A stretch of 64,000 bases of DNA. It comes from Pseudomonas sp. TNT3 (lineage in GTDB: Bacteria; Pseudomonadota; Gammaproteobacteria; Pseudomonadales; Pseudomonadaceae). The notes under the pieces are model-generated. The model saw only the letters and a list, made by a program, of their open reading frames with translations. It was not told where the DNA came from and searched no databases. Below, in pieces: positions 18,329 to 25,902 of this stretch (its first letter is position 1; each line of letters starts with the position of its first letter). The translations under genes were made by a program, and so were the position numbers. The stretch is taken from positions 93,167 through 157,166 of the forward strand of contig NZ_WFGV02000008.1 in assembly GCF_010095445.2 (NCBI RefSeq), in the 5' to 3' direction.

Positions 18329-18802
18329 TCAATCCGTAGAGGTCCGCATAAGGTCTACTTGCTGCCGAAGATTTTCGAGTTGCTGCTCAAGCATGGATAG
18401 ATGAGCCTCTAATGCATAGAGTCGCGGGCTGGCTGCCGGGGCTATATCGTAGATAGAGGGCACCTCCGATTCCGTCAAAGGTAATAGGGAGATCCAATGC
18501 TCGCAACGCTGCTCAACCCGGTAATACGAGTGGGATTTTTCCCATGAATTGTCTGGCTGCTTAATCGATGCGCCAAATACCAGATAGCTGCCACGTACCA
18601 CACCAGAAACATTGATCCACTGCTCCGTTTTATCTCGCGGCAGAAGACTGGCTGTTTTAACGCCCTTCCCCTTACGAAAGATAAACCCTCCCCAAGAGCG
18701 ATGAATCACATTTTCAGCCAACCCCATAAGGTGAGGGCTCTCAATCTGTCCGGTTTGGTCGATGCTGATCTGGATAGCCGCATGTGTATTTTTTTCAGGC
18801 AT
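18329..18802 (-). CDS. Hypothetical protein with C-terminal coiled coil
   Basis: 157 residues. The first 110 look like a small beta-rich domain (AIQISIDQTGQI, WGGFIFRKGKGVKTA, SYLVFGASIKQP); the last 40 form a leucine-rich coiled coil (LEAHLSMLEQQLENLRQQVDLM), suggesting self-association. I do not recognise the family. It stands alone, leftward, between two gene-free stretches, and its base composition is lower in GC than the core genes, in keeping with transferred cargo. Confidence 0.65.
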   Translation of the reverse strand: MPEKNTHAAIQISIDQTGQIESPHLMGLAENVIHRSWGGFIFRKGKGVKTASLLPRDKTEQWINVSGVVRGSYLVFGASIKQPDNSWEKSHSYYRVEQRCEHWISLLPLTESEVPSIYDIAPAASPRLYALEAHLSMLEQQLENLRQQVDLMRTSTD

Positions 18803-19370
18803 ACCGCTCTCAAGTTTTGTTGTTGATGCTAATCAGCCTATTCACAACCTTCTCGTGTTTCCACCCAGCTCTTTGCATTTTTTCGCCTTGGTTTAGTTGC
18901 AGCACGTATAAAAATGTTGCGTTAATTTATTCCCGCTATGTAACGCGCCATTCTGGCGAGTTACATAGCGGGAATCAAAGCCAAGACCATATTAGCGCAA
19001 CAAAAATAACGCACCTTAACTTTATTGCATACATATCTTATTTTGCGTAATCTGATCAAGTTCAAAACCGCCTTGCCCGGTCCGTACGCCTCTACGTCAT
19101 TCGCAGACGCAATAAAGGAAGGCAGGACACGAAATCGAACCGTGTCATTCGCGGCGATTGAGTGCTGGAGCCCTCCAGTGAAAGGGAAGTGGTCGCGTAA
19201 GCCGGACTTTAAACGGCGAAAACGAAGCCTGGACGTGAACCAGGAGGCGTGAACAGTCCCCGCCTGCATACCAGTGCAAAGGGGGGCGAACAGGCACATA
19301 ACGAACTATCTTCAGATGTGTGTCGCTGAACCGGAAACGGTCAGAAGTTCTTACAAAACAGAGATACTAT
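18803..19370. other. 568-base gene-free stretch upstream of a recombinase gene pair
   Basis: No good reading frame. The left part holds the nested inverted repeat at 18915-19002. Further right are small hairpins, CTGGAG-CC-CTCCAG (19165-19178) and CCTGG/CCAGG near 19225-19240. It separates a leftward gene from the rightward pair at 19371-20535 and should contain their promoters; I could not name one with confidence. Confidence 0.5.
18915..19002. repeat. Large nested inverted repeat, candidate recombination or origin site
   Basis: Inner arms 18929-18950 and 18954-18975 are 22 bases each with a single mismatch and a 3-base centre (TTC). Outer arms TGTTGCGTTAAT (18915-18926) and ATTAGCGCAACA (18991-19002) pair with one G-T pair. 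Folded, this is an extended two-tier hairpin without a T-run. It lies about 370 bases before a small DNA-binding protein and a tyrosine recombinase, which might act on it. Confidence 0.6.
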
Positions 19371-19613
19371 ATGAGCGAATTCAATACGCTGGCCGTTGCC
19401 GAACGTCTCAAATCTGAATCTAGGATTCGGAGAAAACCCAGAACCTATGCCCAGCGTCGTTCATTGCTCGACATCTACAAGCACGAGTTGCTTCAGCTCG
19501 ATTCGGTTAGTTGTAATGGTAGTGAGTTGAAACGATGGCTAGCGGAAAAAGGAATTAAAGTCGAACGCTCCACAGTAAATCGCTGGCTTCACAGGAATCG
19601 TGTAGATGGCTAA
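19371..19613 (+). CDS. Small helix-turn-helix-like protein upstream of a recombinase
   Basis: 80 residues, basic. The C-terminal part (GSELKRWLAEKGIKVERSTVNRWLHRNR) reads as a helix-turn-helix with a recognition helix, and the N-terminal part is helical and basic. Start ATG 19371 is preferred over an upstream GTG at 19320. Its end overlaps the start of the recombinase gene by 8 bases, so the two are translationally coupled and probably act together, for example as an accessory DNA-binding factor. Family not recognised. Confidence 0.65.
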   Translation: MSEFNTLAVAERLKSESRIRRKPRTYAQRRSLLDIYKHELLQLDSVSCNGSELKRWLAEKGIKVERSTVNRWLHRNRVDG

Positions 19614-20535
19614 ATTCGCCAAACCAGCGAAGCAGGCCGCGTCGGTGATGAAAAAACTACAAGGCAACCATATCAAGTCAGTAAGTACAGTTCGAAACTA
19701 CGAGCAGCGCTTAAAGCGGATCACTGTTTACCTACAAGAGTATCGTTTGGGCAGCCTCCGCGATATGACACCGGCTCGCGCACTCGATTACTTGCGGCAG
19801 CGCGCCGAGATTGTTGGCCAGAAAACTGTGGATATGGAACGGCAAGCGCTGCAAGCGATGATGCAGTACCTCACTCTTCAGCTTGCACCAGGTAACAAGT
19901 TGGAAGTCGTCAAGAGCACTGCCCCAACTGCATCCAAGGGGAAGGCTGGTCAGCCAACTCTTGGACGCCGATTGTCTGAGCAGTCGAGATCCTACACTCG
20001 TGAACAAGTAGCTCTAATTGCAACACGTCAGTCACCTCACAATGAGTTAGCAACCGAGATCGCATATGCCTCAGGCCTGCGCGCCCATGAATTGTTAACG
20101 CTGCGGCGTATCCACCATAAATTTCCTGATGTACGTCCTGCGCATCCCTTGAAATTTTCCGGCATCCGCGAGAGCTCCATTGCTTATACGGTTTACGGCA
20201 AAGGCGGTCTTACCCGCGAAGTGCGCATACCAATTCACTTGGCTAGGCGTTTGGAGTGGACCCGTCTATCAGAGGCGCGCACCGTCATTGATCGGGGAGT
20301 TCGCTATCAACAGCTGTACGCGATTGGTGGTGGCCAACCATGGAGCAAGTCGTTCGGTTCGGTCTCGAAAACAGTACTTGGCTGGTCCAAAGGTGCCCAC
20401 GGACTCCGTCATAGTTACGCTCAGGAGCGACTGAGCACAATGCAATACATACTCACCCGTGAGGAAGCAAAGCTCGTTGTCTCTCAGGAGCTTGGGCACT
20501 TTCGTTCTGAAATTACCGAGGCATATCTACGATGA
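19606..20535 (+). CDS. Tyrosine recombinase (second recombinase of the island)
   Basis: 309 residues with the catalytic set of tyrosine recombinases: Arg in SGLRAHELLTLRR, His-x2-Arg in HGLRHSYAQER, the second His in QELGHF, and Tyr in EAYLR at the very C-terminus. The N-terminal part resembles a SAM-like core-binding domain. It is not adjacent to either end of the island, so it is unlikely to be the enzyme for tRNA-Pro integration; that is the integrase at 22844. It may resolve multimers or act at the inverted repeat at 18915-19002. It might also be left from an earlier insertion. Confidence 0.8.
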   Translation: MAKFAKPAKQAASVMKKLQGNHIKSVSTVRNYEQRLKRITVYLQEYRLGSLRDMTPARALDYLRQRAEIVGQKTVDMERQALQAMMQYLTLQLAPGNKLEVVKSTAPTASKGKAGQPTLGRRLSEQSRSYTREQVALIATRQSPHNELATEIAYASGLRAHELLTLRRIHHKFPDVRPAHPLKFSGIRESSIAYTVYGKGGLTREVRIPIHLARRLEWTRLSEARTVIDRGVRYQQLYAIGGGQPWSKSFGSVSKTVLGWSKGAHGLRHSYAQERLSTMQYILTREEAKLVVSQELGHFRSEITEAYLR

Positions 20536-20682
20536 TCTCCTTTCAATGGTGAAGCACGGTAGGCTCTGTTGCTGCTTGGTTCGAACGCCCTGCATTCCTC
20601 CGCAGTGATATCTAAATGGAGGGCGGTTCGCCATTTAACTCCACTAAAATCGATGGAGGCTGGCCTATATCTGATATGGCTT

Positions 20683-21615
20683 TTATCCACCTAGGTTGAT
20701 CCAGCTTTTGATTGTTTGGTGGTGGACCCCTAGCGTGCGTCCAATTTCGCGTAAACTTCTACCTTCGGCCGCCATTGCTTTCGCCTTGGGAAGCAATTGA
20801 GCGCGGGTGGCGGCGCCTTTCTGCTTACCTCTTGCAGACTGTACCGTTCGGAACTCGCTAGGTGTAAACCGACGCCAGGTCCACGTACTGATGCTCCTCG
20901 CAATCGCCCGGCACTCGCGTTCCTGCATCGGATTGCCTATATCAGTGTGATTTGCAACAAGCACTAAATTTAGTATGGAGGCGGCAAAAGCGGTAGCCCC
21001 TCCTGGTCGCCAATAGTCGCGAACAGCACTGTAAGCTTGCTTGCGTACGATTTCGAAAACGGTGCAGTTGCGGCCAAGCCCGGCGTAGTTCACCTGCTTA
21101 CTGCGACGCCTCATCGCTGCGGGCGAGGGTAGGTCAATGTAATCGGTCAGATCGTCAAGCTGGTAGGGAGCGTCAGCCCATTGGCGGGTAGCCCAGTGCT
21201 GATGCGCCGGATTCTTTACAATCAAGCCGCTATAACCTTTGTCCGCATCTAGGGCGCGGCGTAGACCCTCTTGGATTGCAGCCAAATACCTTGCGGGTTT
21301 GACTCTAGCAGCGTCCGACACCGGTACTGGGGCAGCCAGCAGGTAGATTAGGTGAGCGTGACCATTGACCGGATTCATCACTGTCATATTTGGTGGAGGG
21401 GCATTTCGGTCGCTCCAGTCCAAAGCCCCTCCGAGTCTGTCGATGTCGAATACAAGATTTGAAATCAGATTGGTTCCATTAGGTTGAATTAGCTTGCGTG
21501 ACAATGCATATGAGAGAGGAAGGCGATATAGCCCCTCAATACTGAGATCGTTACTGCAATATGGGCGTCTGGTAAGACGTTTCTGAAATAGTTCTGCTGC
21601 AGATAGCGCTTGCAC
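20683..21615 (-). CDS. Replication initiator, ColE2-type replicase family with PriCT-like domain
   Basis: 310 residues starting at GTG. The N-terminal half matches the replicase family of ColE2-like Rep proteins (NLVFDIDRLGGALDW, NGHAHLIYLL, HQHWATRQW). The next part resembles the PriCT domain (GRNCTVFEIVRKQAY), and the C-terminus carries a helix-turn-helix (RSLREIGRTLGVHHQTIKSW). Such proteins prime and start replication of plasmids and of some phage satellites. The gene follows alpA by 10 bases, with a perfect palindrome between them. It suggests that the island can replicate when excised. Confidence 0.85.
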   Translation of the reverse strand: MQALSAAELFQKRLTRRPYCSNDLSIEGLYRLPLSYALSRKLIQPNGTNLISNLVFDIDRLGGALDWSDRNAPPPNMTVMNPVNGHAHLIYLLAAPVPVSDAARVKPARYLAAIQEGLRRALDADKGYSGLIVKNPAHQHWATRQWADAPYQLDDLTDYIDLPSPAAMRRRSKQVNYAGLGRNCTVFEIVRKQAYSAVRDYWRPGGATAFAASILNLVLVANHTDIGNPMQERECRAIARSISTWTWRRFTPSEFRTVQSARGKQKGAATRAQLLPKAKAMAAEGRSLREIGRTLGVHHQTIKSWINLGG

Positions 21616-21618
21616 AGG

Positions 21619-21639
21619 ACGCTGCTCATTGAGCAGCGT
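21619..21639 (-). promoter_or_regulatory. Palindrome at the alpA-rep junction
   Basis: ACGCTGCTCA, one central T, TGAGCAGCGT: a 10-bp perfect inverted repeat just 4 bases upstream of the rep GTG start and overlapping the end of alpA. In RNA it would place the rep ribosome binding region next to a hairpin, so translation of rep may depend on alpA translation; as DNA it could be an operator. Confidence 0.5.
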
Positions 21640-21826
21640 CGAGACGTTCAGTCACCCAGTCGTAGATTTCTTGGCTGTCCCAGCCTACTGCCCTCGCACC
21701 AATGCTTCGAGCGCGCGGGAACTTTCCGGACTTCATTAGATTGTATATCGATGCGCGGCGATAACCCGTTGTTTCAATTACTTCGGGTAAACGCATAATG
21801 CGCCGAAAGTTTTTGGTGTTAGACAT
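21626..21826 (-). CDS. alpA: AlpA family regulator / excisionase-like protein
   Basis: 66 residues with the AlpA/MerR-like winged helix: RIMRLPEVIETTGYRRASIYNLM, then GKFPRA, then RAVGWDSQEIYDWV. AlpA proteins act as activators or directionality factors of integrases in P4-like elements and phage satellites. It sits directly upstream of the replicase in one leftward unit, downstream of the iteron-like repeats at 21911-21950, and in the same direction as the integrase. It is the likely switch for excision and replication of the island. Confidence 0.88.
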   Translation of the reverse strand: MSNTKNFRRIMRLPEVIETTGYRRASIYNLMKSGKFPRARSIGARAVGWDSQEIYDWVTERLDAAQ

Positions 21827-21910
21827 AGCTAAGCTCCGTAGCGCCTGTTAGCGCTCAGTGGATTCGAAGCTAAGTAAAATATGTATGAATTCAGTTCGCT
21901 AACAGATCAG

Positions 21911-21950
21911 TCTGCGTGCAACGTGTACACTCTGCGCGCAAAGTGTACAG
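21911..21950. repeat. Two tandem 20-bp repeats upstream of alpA-rep (iteron or operator candidate)
   Basis: 21911-21930 and 21931-21950 match at 17 of 20 positions; the shared core is TCTGCG-GCAA-GTGTACA. They lie 85 bases upstream of alpA in the 126-base spacer that also holds the alpA promoter. Tandem repeats of about 20 bp next to a replicase gene look like iterons; they could also be AlpA-binding sites. Confidence 0.6.
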
Positions 21951-21952
21951 TT

Positions 21953-22786
21953 CTAGCGAGATAGTCGTTGCTTGTTGTCCTCTGAAATCCATTTTCTTAG
22001 GGTGCGTTGGTCGAGCTGGATTCCATCTCTAGCGCTGATAATTCGTGCGAAATCTGATATTCCTTTATATTCCTGGCCGGTTAAACGCCATTCGCTCAAA
22101 AAATGCTCCTTTAAAGTATTTGTGGGCGCATTTTTTGCCGTGGCTCCCCGCCTATTAGTGGCACTTACTGCGGAACGGCTTGAATCTATGGCCTCCCTGA
22201 AAATTTTCGCTGAGGCTGCCGACTGTTGAACGCAATCTAGCGCTGTGCTGTCGACAATTCCGTGCTGGAAATCTCTAAGTGCATCGTCGATCCAAAGCAA
22301 GCTTATACCCCATAGCAAACCCTCAATATCCGGAATGGCATCGGGGGCAATGAGGCGATTTACAATTAAAGGTTTTAAGATTTGCATTATTGCGTTTGTA
22401 AACCATCCCTCGTCACAGTTTGATGAGTTAACTACGGACCTGATGTCTTTGATCGGGGGGGAGTCTCTATCGAACTGAAGGCTATTGTTGTCTTGATTTA
22501 TTACATCGTTAGCAAACTTGAGCCAGACTTCATTTTGTTCAAACTCAATTATTTTATCGGCTAGCCAATAAAACTCATTTTCTGTGGGTGGAACTCCAAA
22601 ACATTCTGTCATGAAAATGTATGCCTCGCGCCCTAGCCTCCAAAGGTTTGGGTGCTCAGCATTGTATTCGCCCGCCCCATTTATGAAGGATCTATTCTTT
22701 ACTCCGAATTGTTCGTCAGAAAACGACAAGAAAGGATCGAAATTTGTAAATAGGTTTATGCTCGGGTCGTTTTTAAAGCCACGCAT
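21953..22786 (-). CDS. Hypothetical protein, C-terminal helix-turn-helix-like
   Basis: 277 residues, low GC, not recognised. The N-terminal 200 residues are mostly helical with aromatic clusters (EFYWLADKIIEFEQNEVWLKF). The C-terminal 60 residues (EYKGISDFARIISARDGIQLDQRTLRKWISED) look like a DNA-binding fold similar to those in mobile-element regulators. It lies between the integrase and alpA in the same direction. Possible roles are regulation or replication of the element; nothing in the sequence decides this. Confidence 0.65.
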   Translation of the reverse strand: MRGFKNDPSINLFTNFDPFLSFSDEQFGVKNRSFINGAGEYNAEHPNLWRLGREAYIFMTECFGVPPTENEFYWLADKIIEFEQNEVWLKFANDVINQDNNSLQFDRDSPPIKDIRSVVNSSNCDEGWFTNAIMQILKPLIVNRLIAPDAIPDIEGLLWGISLLWIDDALRDFQHGIVDSTALDCVQQSAASAKIFREAIDSSRSAVSATNRRGATAKNAPTNTLKEHFLSEWRLTGQEYKGISDFARIISARDGIQLDQRTLRKWISEDNKQRLSR

Positions 22787-22843
22787 TTCTACGTCCTATA
22801 GGATAGCTGTTTTTGCATTCGGTTTCGTATGACTGCTGCTCTG

Positions 22844-24211
22844 TTATGGAGTCGATATATCTGAAGCTAAGTTCGTAATTACCTCAAGGTGCTGACCGAG
22901 AAGTGACCAAGCCTCAGTCATTTCCTTGGCATAGTTGTGTCGTTGGTATATACGCTTAACTTTTTTTTCTTCAGTGTGATTTAGGCAGCGCTCGGCCACC
23001 TCCGGTAGCACTCCCAGGGCGGTCATAATTGTGGCTCCAGTGCGGCGCAGATCATGAGGAGTCCACTTGCCGCCTGTAAGGAGGAGTGCATGAGGTTTGG
23101 CGCTGCGACGGCTCATGACGCCCTGATCTGGCTGCCGCTGTCGATCACCAAGCTGTTTGGTCACTGTCTTGCTGGATACAGGGCCACTATTGTCGGTGTT
23201 GGGGTAGCACCAAATGGATTTGTTGCTGATGGTATTCACTCGTTCGAACTGTCTAACGGCGAAGGCAGAAAGAAAAATCAAATGTGGCTTATTATTTTTG
23301 CTGTTCTGGGAAGGGATCATCCAAGTCTTAGCTTCCAGGTTGATATCTTCCCAACGAGCACTTAGGAGCTCACCAATGCGACAACATGTAGAAAGAGCAA
23401 TCCATATTGCGGCCTCTGTAGTAATTAGCAGTCCGGCATCTTGGATATTTTTAGCTAGCAGCTTAATTTCGTCAGCGCTCAGTACTCGATCTCGCTCAGT
23501 ATCCCTTTGCCCGATCTTGGCCTTTCGAATGCTAGCGGTCGGATCGTGCTCGATCAGGTCTCGGTCAACCGCAAATCTGAACATTTGGCGCATAAGTGAA
23601 AAGGCTATCTTCGCTGCGCGATTAACTCCCCTAGATAACATCGTGTCAGTTACCTCGGTGATATGTCCCTTTTTGACGTCGGCAACAAATCGATTTCCTA
23701 TGAAAGGAAGCACATCTTTCTCAAACATCCGGCGTACCTCGGCTCCCCCATCTTTACGATTGGCGATATCAATCTTCATCCAGCGTTCAAAAACTGCGGT
23801 GACAGTCTGGCGAGCGGCGAGGGCTGCAGAGGCAGCTTCAGCTTGAGCCCTTTCATTTTCCAATCTGGCCAATTCGGCATTTCTAGCGGCTATGGCGGCT
23901 GACTGCTCGGCTTCTAGATATTCGCGGATGTCTCTTGTGCCGTTTTTGTGCAACGTTGCAAGTTCCGCGGTCCGTTTTCTAGCATCCGCTAGAGTCATCA
24001 TGCTGTCTCCATCCCGGCTATAGCTACCTATAGGGTATGTGGCTCTTTTCCCCTGGCTGTCTACGTACCGAAAGTAGAAAAGACGCTCACCAGAAGGAGT
24101 GATCCTTGCGACAAGGCTGCCATGGCCCCATATGATCGTTTCACTCAGCCAGCGATCGGATGATCCTGGTTTCGCAGACATTTGTCGGTCGGTGATGTTT
24201 GCCACTGTCAT
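22844..24211 (-). CDS. Island integrase (tyrosine recombinase, P4-like)
   Basis: About 455 residues from the preferred start at 24211, which has GCGGAG just upstream; the longer frame would read through the 11-bp repeats. The N-terminal arm-binding domain (LVARITPSGERLFYFRY, the DUF4102-like fold) is followed by a long Ala/Glu-rich helix. The catalytic domain has Arg in CCRIGELLSARW, His-x2-Arg in HDLRRTGA, His in CLNHTEEKKVKRIY and the Tyr in IYQRHNY. It is 188 bases from the right attachment repeat, the usual place for the integrase of a tRNA-integrated island. Confidence 0.93.
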   Translation of the reverse strand: MTVANITDRQMSAKPGSSDRWLSETIIWGHGSLVARITPSGERLFYFRYVDSQGKRATYPIGSYSRDGDSMMTLADARKRTAELATLHKNGTRDIREYLEAEQSAAIAARNAELARLENERAQAEAASAALAARQTVTAVFERWMKIDIANRKDGGAEVRRMFEKDVLPFIGNRFVADVKKGHITEVTDTMLSRGVNRAAKIAFSLMRQMFRFAVDRDLIEHDPTASIRKAKIGQRDTERDRVLSADEIKLLAKNIQDAGLLITTEAAIWIALSTCCRIGELLSARWEDINLEAKTWMIPSQNSKNNKPHLIFLSAFAVRQFERVNTISNKSIWCYPNTDNSGPVSSKTVTKQLGDRQRQPDQGVMSRRSAKPHALLLTGGKWTPHDLRRTGATIMTALGVLPEVAERCLNHTEEKKVKRIYQRHNYAKEMTEAWSLLGQHLEVITNLASDISTP

Positions 24212-24249
24212 GCTCCGCCAATGGATAACCAATTTTTGGTTACCGTGCA

Positions 24250-24271
24250 GTTGCCAATTGGTTGCCAATTG
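24250..24271 (+). repeat. Tandem 11-bp repeat near the right island end (arm-site candidate)
   Basis: Two tandem copies of GTTGCCAATTG, identical to 6647-6668 and in the same orientation. They lie just upstream of the integrase start, so binding here could also autoregulate the integrase. Confidence 0.65.
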
Positions 24272-24398
24272 GTACTGGATTTTGGAGGATATTACTGAAC
24301 TGTATTAGACGAATGGAAGGGGTATTTCAGTCTTGATAGGCCTATTTTATTAGATCCTGTGGCTTTTTTGAGACGCTATTGGAAGATCATTTACCTTT

Positions 24399-24444
24399 AT
24401 GGGGTGCTAGGGGTCGAGTGTTCGAATCACTCCGTCCCGACCAT
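24399..24444 (+). repeat. Shared attachment repeat: right end of island, left end of prophage
   Basis: 46 bases identical to the 3' half of tRNA-Pro (6513-6558). To its left is the island integrase and to its right, after 88 bases, a second integrase belonging to the prophage. It is therefore attR of the island and most likely attL of the prophage, with a third copy expected past the window's end. Confidence 0.9.
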
Positions 24445-24470
24445 TATTCCTGAGTAAAATCAGACGCTTG

Positions 24471-24496
24471 AGCCGATCAGATAGATCGGCTTTTTT
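24471..24496 (+). terminator. Intrinsic terminator at the prophage left end
   Basis: AGCCGATC (24471-24478) pairs with GATCGGCT (24484-24491), loop AGATA, followed by TTTTTT. It sits 27 bases past the attachment repeat and would stop rightward transcription coming from a tRNA gene regenerated at this junction. Confidence 0.8.
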
Positions 24497-24501
24497 GTGC
24501 C

Positions 24502-24533
24502 TGCGCAAAACCGGCGCAAAACTGGCGCAAAAC
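24502..24533 (+). repeat. Three 11-bp-spaced repeats, arm-site candidates of the prophage integrase
   Basis: TGCGCAAAAC (24502-24511), GGCGCAAAAC (24513-24522) and GGCGCAAAAC (24524-24533), with a strict 11-bp period. They lie between the attachment repeat and the integrase stop, where phage integrase arm sites are expected. Confidence 0.6.
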
Positions 24534-25645
24534 TACCCGGTGATTTCGCTGATATTCAGGTCCGGAATTGCCTCGGACCAGATGACTTCTTCGTGGTCGC
24601 GCTGGTAGTTTTTGGTCATGCCCTCGCTCGCATGTCCCGCAATTTTCTGCCCATCCTTTCCGGCTTTCTTGTACAGGTGCAGCGATAGCGCTCGTACTTC
24701 GTGGAAGCCAGGCATCTCCTCTTCCTTCCATCCCTTGTAGCATTCGGCCGCCTCACGGGCGTCCTTGAACGCTCGAGTCAAATACCTTTCCTCAACCTTC
24801 GTCCAATGATCTTTGGTCTGCGCCTGCTTCTGTTTCAGGCGCTCAGGCTTGCGGTGCACCAGGTACGGCGACACGACATCGTCGCGGCATCGGCTGATCA
24901 CTGCCTGCAGTTCTGCGGTGACCCGAAAACGAATCCACGCGGCGTCGCTGGCCTTGGCTGTCTTCTTCTGCACCACGTACAAGTGGCCCTCGCGAACGCC
25001 GTCGAACCTCATGTCGAGGATGTCTGTCCGGCGTTGCGCGGTGATCAGCGCCAAATCGATCGCGTTTTGCAACCAGGCTGGCGCTTTCTCACGGATGGCC
25101 TTCAGACCCTCGACCGTGTGACGTTTGCGAAGCTTCTTCTCGATTCGGTTGATCGTGCTAGCTGCCGGGTTATCCGGGCACAGGCCCTTGGCTGCCGCGT
25201 GGTTGAAAATGTCGGTTAGAAGGGCACGACACTGGTTGGCCGTCCGCGGGGTTAGTGCATCCAGCATCTCCGCGACCATGCGAATCGATATCTGGTCGAC
25301 GGCCTTGCCTTCGAACTGCTTGCGAAAGCGCCTGAAGTGCACCGCGTACAAGCTGAGCGTGCCTTTGGCCAGCTCGCGGGGCGGTAAGACATCGCGCTCA
25401 TAGGCATCAAGGAACCCAGCAAAGGAATCCGAAGACTTATTCATAACGGCGCCAACAAGGTCGGCGCCGCGCATAAACTCCAGGTTCAGTTGTTTGGCGG
25501 CGTCGATCGCTTTGATGCGGTCGCTCCCAAACTGAAACCATTTGCCGTCGGTTGGCCGGCGGTAACGGTAAGTAGAGCGCCGCGCATCGAAGTAAAGGTT
25601 CTGCGGAAGGCTTTTGTTCGCAGTGTTGCGCGGCCGTGGCGCCAT
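24533..25645 (-). CDS. int: Prophage integrase (tyrosine recombinase)
   Basis: 370 residues. The N-terminal arm-binding region (NLYFDARRSTYRYRRPTDGK) matches phage integrases with short basic beta folds; the SAM-like core-binding region spans about residues 70-160. The catalytic residues include Arg in ALITAQRRTDILDMRF, His in FHEVRALSLHLY (HEVRA in place of the common HDLRR), the second His in IAGHASEGMTKNY and the Tyr in that segment. It should catalyse insertion at the tRNA-Pro 3' end. Its start overlaps the end of the excisionase-like gene. Confidence 0.92.
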   Translation of the reverse strand: MAPRPRNTANKSLPQNLYFDARRSTYRYRRPTDGKWFQFGSDRIKAIDAAKQLNLEFMRGADLVGAVMNKSSDSFAGFLDAYERDVLPPRELAKGTLSLYAVHFRRFRKQFEGKAVDQISIRMVAEMLDALTPRTANQCRALLTDIFNHAAAKGLCPDNPAASTINRIEKKLRKRHTVEGLKAIREKAPAWLQNAIDLALITAQRRTDILDMRFDGVREGHLYVVQKKTAKASDAAWIRFRVTAELQAVISRCRDDVVSPYLVHRKPERLKQKQAQTKDHWTKVEERYLTRAFKDAREAAECYKGWKEEEMPGFHEVRALSLHLYKKAGKDGQKIAGHASEGMTKNYQRDHEEVIWSEAIPDLNISEITG

Positions 25646-25857
25646 TATGCAGCTCCTTTCAATACCATTGCGACCAGGTCGTTTCCGTCCGAGCGATTGA
25701 ATGCGGTCCAGTCAACGTACCAGAGTTTCCCAATCTGCTCGCCGGGCACCACGCCGTTACGGATGTGGTTGCGGATCGCCTGCGGACATTGCGGTGTTCC
25801 GTTCTCGCCCCAGCGCCGGCGCTGGAACTCACTGATTTTGATCAGCTCTCGTTTCAT
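25645..25857 (-). CDS. xis: Excisionase-like protein
   Basis: 70 residues: MKRELIKISEFQRRRWGENGTPQCPQ and IRNHIRNGVVPGEQIGKLWYVDW form a compact winged-helix of the excisionase type found beside integrases in Pseudomonas prophages. Start 25857 is preferred because GGAG lies 6 bases before it; a start 4 codons upstream is poorer. The stop overlaps the integrase start, so the two are coupled. Expected role: directing the integrase toward excision. Confidence 0.8.
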   Translation of the reverse strand: MKRELIKISEFQRRRWGENGTPQCPQAIRNHIRNGVVPGEQIGKLWYVDWTAFNRSDGNDLVAMVLKGAA

Positions 25858-25902
25858 TGGGTGCTCCATGCCACGCGTGGCGGCAGAAGGTGGAAGTGGG
25901 GG

